From contig PUNI01000546.1 of the NCBI GenBank assembly GCA_003551745.1, forward strand, positions 1-13,596: a stretch of 13,596 nucleotides of DNA, written 5' to 3'. Positions within the stretch are counted from its first letter, which is position 1. Every line of letters begins with the position of its first letter. Shown one piece after another: positions 8,494 through 13,596 of this stretch. Source of the stretch: Paracoccaceae bacterium. GTDB taxonomy: Bacteria; Pseudomonadota; Alphaproteobacteria; Rhodobacterales; Rhodobacteraceae. The notes beneath the pieces are model-generated. The model was not told the DNA's origin. It made no database searches and was given only the letters and a program-made list of their open reading frames with translations. The position numbers and the translations under genes are program-made.

Positions 8494-9450
8494 ATGGCCC
8501 AGCTGGCCGGACTGTGGCGCCGCACGCCGCCTGCAATCTTCCCGCCCATCTTCGGCCTTTTCGGGCTGGGGCTCGCCTGGCGGGCCGGTGCCCCGCTGTT
8601 CGGCCTGCCGGCGGGCCTGGCAGAGATGATCCTTGGCGCCGTGACCCTTCTCTATCTCTTCGCGCTGGTGGCATGGCTCGCGAAACCGCTGCGCCGGCCA
8701 TCGGCGGTTCTGGACGAGTTGCGCGTCCTGCCCGGGCGGGCCGGGCTGGCCTCCATGTCGCTCTCGCTGATGCTGCTGGCCGCCGTGCTCGGACCCTACT
8801 CCGCCGGGCTGGCGAGCGTCGTTGCGCTGACGGCCCTCGGGCTGCACCTGTTGCTCGCCGGCCTGCTGGTGCGCGTGATGCTGTCGGGCCCGCCGGAGGG
8901 CCGCGTGGTCACGCCGGTCTGGCATGTCAGCTTCGTCGGCTTCATCCTCTTTCCCTTCGCGGCCCTGCCGCTCGGCTTCGCGGCGCTGGGGCAGGGGATC
9001 GCGATCCTGATGATCCCGTTTGCGGGCTTCGTCTGGCTGGTGAGCGCCTGGCAACTCGCCACCCGTGTGCCGCCGGCGCCGCTGCGCCCGCTGCTGGCCA
9101 TCCATCTCGCTCCGGCCAGCGTGCTCGCAGTGGTCTGGGCGATGCTCGGGGCGCCCGTGATCGCCGGGGTCTTTGCGACCCTCGCCGCGGCGATCCTGCT
9201 GGCGCTCGTCGTGATGGCGCGCTGGGTGATGGCGGCCGGCTTCTCGCCGCTTTGGGGCGCCTTCACCTTTCCGCTGGCAGCCTTTGGCGCCGCGCTCCTA
9301 GCCGTGAGCGAATGGGCGCCTTGGCTGCGCGTGCCAGCCGGTCTCGCCCTCGTCGGGGCGACGCTCGTCATTCCGCCCATCGCGGTGGCGGTGCTGCGCG
9401 AATGGGCGCGGGGCGGGCTCGCCGCGAAGACCAACGCCGCGCAGGTGTGA
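8494..9450 (+). CDS. TehA/SLAC1-family (TDT) integral membrane protein
   Basis: This 318-residue, strongly hydrophobic protein is consistent with the tellurite-resistance/dicarboxylate transporter (TDT) fold of about ten helices. Hydrophobic segments are at about 13-29, 41-63, 83-101, 104-128, 143-160, 163-183, 199-220, 221-240, 251-272 and 279-301. The family markers seen are the N-terminal TPPAIFPPIFGLFGLGLAW (11-29) and WGAFTFPLAAFGAALLA (254-270). The latter contains Phe residues in the region where TehA/SLAC1 channels place their pore-gating Phe. The family includes anion channels and sulfite or tellurite-linked exporters. The substrate here cannot be told from sequence. ATG 8494 follows GGAG (8483-8486) with 7-base spacing, and the hydrophobic protein begins there. 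The longer reading frame from 8374 has a low-complexity, non-hydrophobic lead and overlaps the candidate promoter. guaB follows 73 bases downstream. Confidence 0.8.
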   Translation: MAQLAGLWRRTPPAIFPPIFGLFGLGLAWRAGAPLFGLPAGLAEMILGAVTLLYLFALVAWLAKPLRRPSAVLDELRVLPGRAGLASMSLSLMLLAAVLGPYSAGLASVVALTALGLHLLLAGLLVRVMLSGPPEGRVVTPVWHVSFVGFILFPFAALPLGFAALGQGIAILMIPFAGFVWLVSAWQLATRVPPAPLRPLLAIHLAPASVLAVVWAMLGAPVIAGVFATLAAAILLALVVMARWVMAAGFSPLWGAFTFPLAAFGAALLAVSEWAPWLRVPAGLALVGATLVIPPIAVAVLREWARGGLAAKTNAAQV

Positions 9451-9473
9451 CGGCGCGGCCCTTGCCAATCCCA

Positions 9474-10972
<1,499 letters not shown>

Positions 10973-11003
10973 ACGGGCTGCGGCGCTTGGCCGAGTTGCA
11001 ACG

Positions 11004-11037
11004 GAAAAGGACGCGCCCGTGTGGGCGCGTCCTTTTC
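11004..11037. terminator. Bidirectional rho-independent terminator between guaB and the convergent small gene
   Basis: GAAAAGGACGCGCCC (11004-11018) pairs perfectly with GGGCGCGTCCTTTTC (11023-11037) around the 4-base loop GTGT. The left arm begins with an A-run and the right arm ends with a T-run, so it can end transcripts in both directions. It serves guaB on the plus strand and the small gene at 11072-11398 on the minus strand. Confidence 0.93.
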
Positions 11038-11071
11038 ATGCCAGCGCCCCCTTTCGGCAGCGCGTCGGAGA

Positions 11072-11398
11072 TCAGGCGGCTTCGTCCTCGCTCAGCAGCG
11101 CCTGGGCACGGCGTTCGCTCTCCTCGCGCGACAGCGCCACCGAGGTGCGGACCCCGCGCGCCACGAACTCCATCAGCCCCTTGACGACCCGCTCGTTCGG
11201 ATCGATGCCGGCACAGGACAGCACCTCGCGCCCATCGCGCGACCGCGCCCAGCGGGCGATCTGATCCGGGCCGTTGCCGTATTTCTTGTCGTCGGCGATG
11301 GCGTCGTCGAGGGCCGCGAGCACGACCGCAGCAAAGAGCTTGCGCGCCCGCTGGCCTTGCTCCTGGTTGAACGCCGCGCCGTCTACGAAGTCGAACAT
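11072..11398 (-). CDS. Conserved small protein of unknown function (resembles Rhodobacterales DUF6280-type proteins)
   Basis: This protein has 108 residues, is soluble and mostly helical-looking, and shows no signal peptide or membrane segment. ATG 11398 follows a clear AAGGAAGG ribosome-binding site on the minus strand. The same frame runs open further upstream, but that part crosses the palindromic intergenic DNA and does not look coding. The middle contains KYGNGPDQIARWARSRDG (39-56) followed by EVLSCAGIDPNERV (58-71), with W50, C62 and the AGIDP turn. The C-terminus is charged (REESERRAQ, EDEAA). I recall this pattern from a short conserved family in Rhodobacterales annotated as DUF6280, but could not search for it. 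The W-x-x-S...C-AG-DP arrangement is reminiscent of small phage or nucleic-acid-associated proteins, which is only a hint. It is convergent with guaB and divergent from efp. Confidence 0.8.
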   Translation of the reverse strand: MFDFVDGAAFNQEQGQRARKLFAAVVLAALDDAIADDKKYGNGPDQIARWARSRDGREVLSCAGIDPNERVVKGLMEFVARGVRTSVALSREESERRAQALLSEDEAA

Positions 11399-11475
11399 GC
11401 TTCCTTCCTTGTTCTTGCGCTCGTTTCTTGATCTTGCGTTTTCTGCATCACGCCTGTGTACGGTGTTTGGCAGCG

Positions 11476-11490
11476 ATTCGATATCCGAAT
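11476..11490. repeat. Small dyad in the divergent gap before efp
   Basis: ATTCG (11476-11480) and CGAAT (11486-11490) flank the AT-rich centre ATATC. The 15-base element is one of the few AT-rich spots in the region and lies 8 bases from the larger palindrome at 11499. Its form suits a protein-binding site, but no regulator can be named. Confidence 0.35.
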
Positions 11491-11498
11491 AACGCATA

Positions 11499-11525
11499 GC
11501 ACCCATGCGTGGCACGCATGGGTGC
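11499..11525. repeat. 27-bp near-perfect palindrome between the small gene and efp
   Basis: GCACCCATGCGTG (11499-11511) is followed by one base (G11512) and then CACGCATGGGTGC (11513-11525), its exact reverse complement. There is no adjacent T-run, so it is not an ordinary terminator. It lies about 100 bases upstream of both the efp start and the divergent small-gene start, and about 29 bases before the efp -35 candidate. It could be an operator or a stable leader hairpin of the small gene. Confidence 0.7.
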
Positions 11526-11553
11526 GCGTCGCCTGTCCCCGTATCTAGTCGCC

Positions 11554-11582
11554 TTGCACCAGATTGGCCCGCGAGATATAGG
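11554..11582 (+). promoter_or_regulatory. Candidate efp promoter
   Basis: CTTGCAC, with the -35 counted as TTGCAC (11554-11559), is followed by a 17-base spacer and TATAGG (11577-11582, TATA core). The predicted transcript would start near 11589 with a leader of about 35 bases before the efp ATG. This is the most promoter-like stretch in the gap. Confidence 0.5.
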
Positions 11583-11622
11583 GACGCGGCGCTGCGCTTC
11601 AACCAATGGTCAAGGTTTGCGA

Positions 11623-12186
11623 ATGCCCAAGATCAACGGCAACGAGATTCGCCCGGGAAATGTGCTGGAGCATGACGGCGGGCTCTGGGTGGCGGTACGG
11701 GTCAGCCATGTGAAGCCTGGCAAGGGCGGTGCCTTCGCGCAGGTGGAGTTGAAGAACCTACGCAATAATTCCAAGCTGAACGAGCGCTTCCGCTCGGAAG
11801 ACCGGGTGGAGCGGGTGCGGCTCGACCAGAAGGACCAGCAGTTCCTCTACGAGAACGACGGGATGCTGGTGTTCATGGATTCCGAGACCTTTGAGCAGAT
11901 CGAGTTGCCATCCGACCTCCTGGGCGAGCGCCGCCCGTTCCTGCAGGACGGCATGATCGTGACCATCGAGTATTACGGCGACGAGGCGCTGAACCTGACC
12001 CTGCCGCAGAAGGTGACCTGCACGGTCGCCGAAACCGAGCCCGTGGTGAAGGGCCAGACCGCCGCCAACAGCTACAAGCCGGCGATCCTGGACAACGGCG
12101 TGCGCGTGACGGTGCCGCCCTTCGTCGGGCCCGACGAGGCCATCGTCGTCAACACCGAAACCTTCGAATACGTCGAACGCGCCTAG
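11623..12186 (+). CDS. efp: Translation elongation factor P
   Basis: EF-P binds ribosomes stalled on consecutive prolines and speeds peptide-bond formation. It has 187 residues, the standard length, and comprises the KOW-like domain I and two OB-type domains. Domain I has [19 protein letters not shown], with the tip lysine at position 34 exactly as in E. coli EF-P, where it is beta-lysylated by EpmA/EpmB. Whether this organism modifies it the same way cannot be judged here. The C-terminal domain shows [19 protein letters not shown] and [23 protein letters not shown]. The ATG at 11623 follows AAGG (11612-11615). The upstream ATG at 11509 in the same frame would add 38 residues read from the palindrome and promoter, so it is rejected. 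The stop TAG overlaps the ygfZ stop on the other strand. Confidence 0.97.
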   Translation: MPKINGNEIRPGNVLEHDGGLWVAVRVSHVKPGKGGAFAQVELKNLRNNSKLNERFRSEDRVERVRLDQKDQQFLYENDGMLVFMDSETFEQIELPSDLLGERRPFLQDGMIVTIEYYGDEALNLTLPQKVTCTVAETEPVVKGQTAANSYKPAILDNGVRVTVPPFVGPDEAIVVNTETFEYVERA

Positions 12187-12953
12187 GCCACCGTCGGCGC
12201 GTCGGCCCAGCGCACGAGGGCGTCACCCGCCTGCATAGCACCATGGGCGCGGTCGAAGCGCAGATAGGCGATGGCCCGGTTGCCGGCACGGGTGTGGAGC
12301 GTGCCGGCAGGCTTGCCGTTGGCGGTGATCGCATCGCCCGTCGCGGCCGCGCCCTCGACCTCCACGGTCACCAGCCCCTTTCGCAGCTCGGTCTTGTGCT
12401 TCATGCGCGCCGTCACCTCCTGGCCGACATAACATCCCTTGCGGTGATCGACGCCATGCAGCCGCTCGAAGCCGGCCTCGAGGATGAAGGTCTGCTCGGG
12501 GACGAGCTCGATGCCGCTCTCGGGGATGCAGTTGGCGACGCGGATGCCATCCCAGTCGACGCTCGCCGGCCCGCCCGCCGCGTCGGCGTAGAGGCGCCAG
12601 CCGAGCGCCGCGTGGCGCGGATCGGGCACAGCGCCCGGCGGCGGCTCGCCCAGTCCGCGGCTGACCCGGATCTCGGTGGGCTCGATCCGGACATCTGCCC
12701 GGAGCCGATACATCTGCAGCCGGCGCAGCAGCGCCTCGGCCAGGCTGTCCTTCACATCCAGCAGTATGCCGTCGCCCTGCGCGATCAGCAGGAAATCGGC
12801 GAGATACTTGCCCTGCGGTGACAGCAGCGCGGCATAGACCGGGCCCTCCGCCAGCCTGCGTATGTCGTTGGTCACAAGTCCCTGCAGGAACTCCGCCCGG
12901 TCGGCCCCGCCGATCCGGATGACCGTGCGGTCGGGCGCCGCTTCGCCTGGCAT
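12183..12953 (-). CDS. ygfZ: YgfZ/GcvT-like folate-binding protein (Fe-S cluster maintenance)
   Basis: This protein has 256 residues and the fold of the glycine-cleavage T protein. YgfZ binds tetrahydrofolate and supports assembly or repair of some iron-sulfur enzymes such as MiaB. The family signature K-G-C-Y-x-G-Q-E is present as [13 protein letters not shown] (171-183), with the key Cys174. The N-terminal half carries [10 protein letters not shown] (22-31) and [14 protein letters not shown] (43-56), both typical. The C-terminal region ([13 protein letters not shown]) is shorter than in GcvT, which argues against aminomethyltransferase activity. ATG 12953 has GGAG at 6-base spacing. The open frame extends upstream but passes through intergenic sequence and the divergent aminotransferase gene, so it is not used. 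It is convergent with efp, sharing the CTAG at 12183-12186. Confidence 0.92.
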   Translation of the reverse strand: MPGEAAPDRTVIRIGGADRAEFLQGLVTNDIRRLAEGPVYAALLSPQGKYLADFLLIAQGDGILLDVKDSLAEALLRRLQMYRLRADVRIEPTEIRVSRGLGEPPPGAVPDPRHAALGWRLYADAAGGPASVDWDGIRVANCIPESGIELVPEQTFILEAGFERLHGVDHRKGCYVGQEVTARMKHKTELRKGLVTVEVEGAAATGDAITANGKPAGTLHTRAGNRAIAYLRFDRAHGAMQAGDALVRWADAPTVA

Positions 12954-12990
12954 GGCACACTCCGTGTCGACCGCCCCGCTGCACAGGGCA

Positions 12991-13013
12991 TTTCCGAGCG
13001 ATATAGTCGGAAA
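12991..13013. repeat. Dyad over the candidate ygfZ promoter
   Basis: TTTCCGA (12991-12997) and TCGGAAA (13007-13013) are perfect 7-bp inverted arms around the 9-base AT-rich centre GCGATATAG. The centre contains the candidate ygfZ -10 box. The geometry suits a dimeric repressor covering the promoter. No regulator is identifiable in the window. Confidence 0.45.
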
Positions 13014-13028
13014 GGCGGACGACGGTAA
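13000..13028 (-). promoter_or_regulatory. Candidate ygfZ promoter
   Basis: On the minus strand, TTACCG (13023-13028), a 17-base spacer and TATATC (13000-13005) lie about 50 bases upstream of the ygfZ ATG. The -10 has the TATA core and the -35 is weak. Confidence 0.4.
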
Positions 13029-13040
13029 GGGGGCAGGCGA

Positions 13041-13069
13041 TTGACGGCGCCCGCGCCCTGGCCTAGGCC
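13041..13069 (+). promoter_or_regulatory. Candidate promoter of the class V aminotransferase gene
   Basis: TTGACG (13041-13046, five of six consensus bases), a 17-base spacer and TAGGCC (13064-13069, poor) lie 37 bases upstream of the ATG at 13107. The good -35 makes it plausible, but the GC-rich -10 leaves it doubtful. Confidence 0.3.
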
Positions 13070-13106
13070 GCTGGAGCGCCGCGGGGCGTCGATCACGGAG
13101 AGCTGC

Positions 13107-13596
13107 ATGAGCCTTGCCAACGGCCGGACCTACATGGCCATCCCCGGCCCCTCGGTGGTGCCCGACCGGGTGCTGCGCGCGATGCACCAGGCCGCACCGA
13201 ACATCTATGAAGGCGCGCTGCACGAGATGACCGCGTCGCTCTTCCCGGACCTCCGGGCCCTGGCGCAGACCGAGGGGCAGGTGGCGATCTACATCGCCAA
13301 CGGGCATGGCGCCTGGGAGGCCGCGAACGCCAACATCTTCAGCCGCGGCGACCGGGCGCTGGTGCTGGCCACCGGGCGTTTCGGGATCGGTTGGGCAGCG
13401 AGCGCGCAAGCGATGGGTGTCGATGTCGAGGTGATCGACTTCGGCCGGCGCGCGGCAGCCGACCCGGAACGGCTGACCGAGACGCTCCGCGCCGACCGCG
13501 AGGGCCGGATCAAGGCCGTGCTCTGTACCCATGTCGACACCGCCAGCACCGCGCGCAACGACATCCCCGCGCTGCGGGCGGCCATCGACGCGGCCG
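13107..13596 (+). CDS. Class V PLP-dependent aminotransferase (alanine/serine-glyoxylate aminotransferase family), 3' end cut by window
   Basis: The first 163 codons are present, open to the window edge. ATG 13107 has GGAG (13097-13100) at 6-base spacing. The N-terminal signature IPGPSVVPDRVLRAM (12-26) matches the AGXT/SGAT group, in which this segment forms part of the active site. NGHGAWEAANANIFSRGDRALVL (starting at residue 65) corresponds to the PLP-phosphate-binding S-G-T-G-A-type loop. LCTHVDTAS (139-147) matches the H-x-E-T-S strand that precedes the cofactor-binding Asp. The Schiff-base lysine is beyond the edge. Likely reactions are transfer between alanine, serine or aspartate and glyoxylate or pyruvate. 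The exact donor and acceptor cannot be assigned. It diverges from ygfZ. Confidence 0.87.
   Translation, partial: MSLANGRTYMAIPGPSVVPDRVLRAMHQAAPNIYEGALHEMTASLFPDLRALAQTEGQVAIYIANGHGAWEAANANIFSRGDRALVLATGRFGIGWAASAQAMGVDVEVIDFGRRAAADPERLTETLRADREGRIKAVLCTHVDTASTARNDIPALRAAIDAA

Noticed and set aside
4459..9105. Uninterrupted minus-strand reading frame of 1548 codons
   Set aside because: It is antisense to ntrY, ntrX and part of the TehA-like gene. High third-position G/C removes stop codons from the opposite frame. The translation is low-complexity (His, Arg, Gln, Gly, Asp rich) with no recognisable domain.
11555..11571. Possible NtrC box, TGCACC-N5-GGCCCG
   Set aside because: The left half fits the enteric consensus, but the right half does not (GGTGCA expected), and it overlaps a better explanation as the efp -35.
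11509..11622. In-frame upstream extension of efp from ATG 11509
   Set aside because: It would be read from half of the palindrome and the candidate promoter, and EF-P proteins begin at the residue encoded by 11623, which places the modified Lys at 34.
12954..13532. In-frame upstream extension of ygfZ on the minus strand
   Set aside because: It overlaps the divergent promoter region and the aminotransferase gene, and YgfZ homology starts at the ATG at 12953 with its own ribosome-binding site.

Overview
This window is a compact, high-GC chromosomal housekeeping segment from an alphaproteobacterium, most likely of the family Rhodobacteraceae (Rhodobacter, Rhodovulum or Roseobacter relatives). 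The evidence is a fused ispDF gene, the order dusB(nifR3)-ntrB-ntrC-ntrY-ntrX, NtrC and NtrX proteins that both lack the GAFTGA loop, strong G/C preference at third codon positions, and a short conserved Rhodobacterales-type protein next to efp. I see no phage, transposon, CRISPR, rRNA or tRNA.

Layout. (1) 1-920, minus strand: 3'-truncated ispDF of the non-mevalonate isoprenoid pathway. (2) 1109-8361, plus strand: a tight cluster of dusB (tRNA dihydrouridine synthase), ntrB/ntrC (cytosolic nitrogen-status two-component pair) and ntrY/ntrX (membrane-bound two-component pair). The spacings are a 4-base overlap, 1 base, about 14 bases and 12 bases, which fits one operon with translational coupling. 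(3) 8494-9450, plus: an integral membrane protein of the TehA/SLAC1 (TDT) type with its own candidate promoter. (4) 9524-10972, plus: guaB (IMP dehydrogenase), closed by a perfect bidirectional hairpin terminator at 11004-11037. (5) 11072-11398, minus: a 108-residue conserved protein of unknown function, convergent with guaB. (6) 11623-12186, plus: efp (elongation factor P). (7) 12183-12953, minus: ygfZ-type folate-binding protein, whose stop codon shares a CTAG tetramer with the efp stop. (8) 13107-end, plus: the 5' part of a class V PLP aminotransferase, divergent from ygfZ.

Functionally, the centre is nitrogen and redox signalling. NtrB and NtrY each carry a DHp His box and a complete HATPase domain. 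NtrC and NtrX each carry receiver, AAA+ and Fis-type HTH domains. Both regulators keep Walker A, Walker B and receiver Asp residues but lack the loop that couples AAA+ activators to sigma-54. This fits the sigma-70-type NtrC known from Rhodobacter capsulatus. The flanking genes are general metabolism and translation.

No stretch longer than 300 bases lacks a gene. The longest gaps are 921-1108 (divergent, candidate promoters) and 11399-11622 (divergent, with two dyads and a good efp promoter candidate). I found no convincing undescribed system. The most unusual non-coding signals are a 27-bp near-perfect palindrome and a second dyad upstream of efp, and a dyad over the candidate ygfZ promoter.
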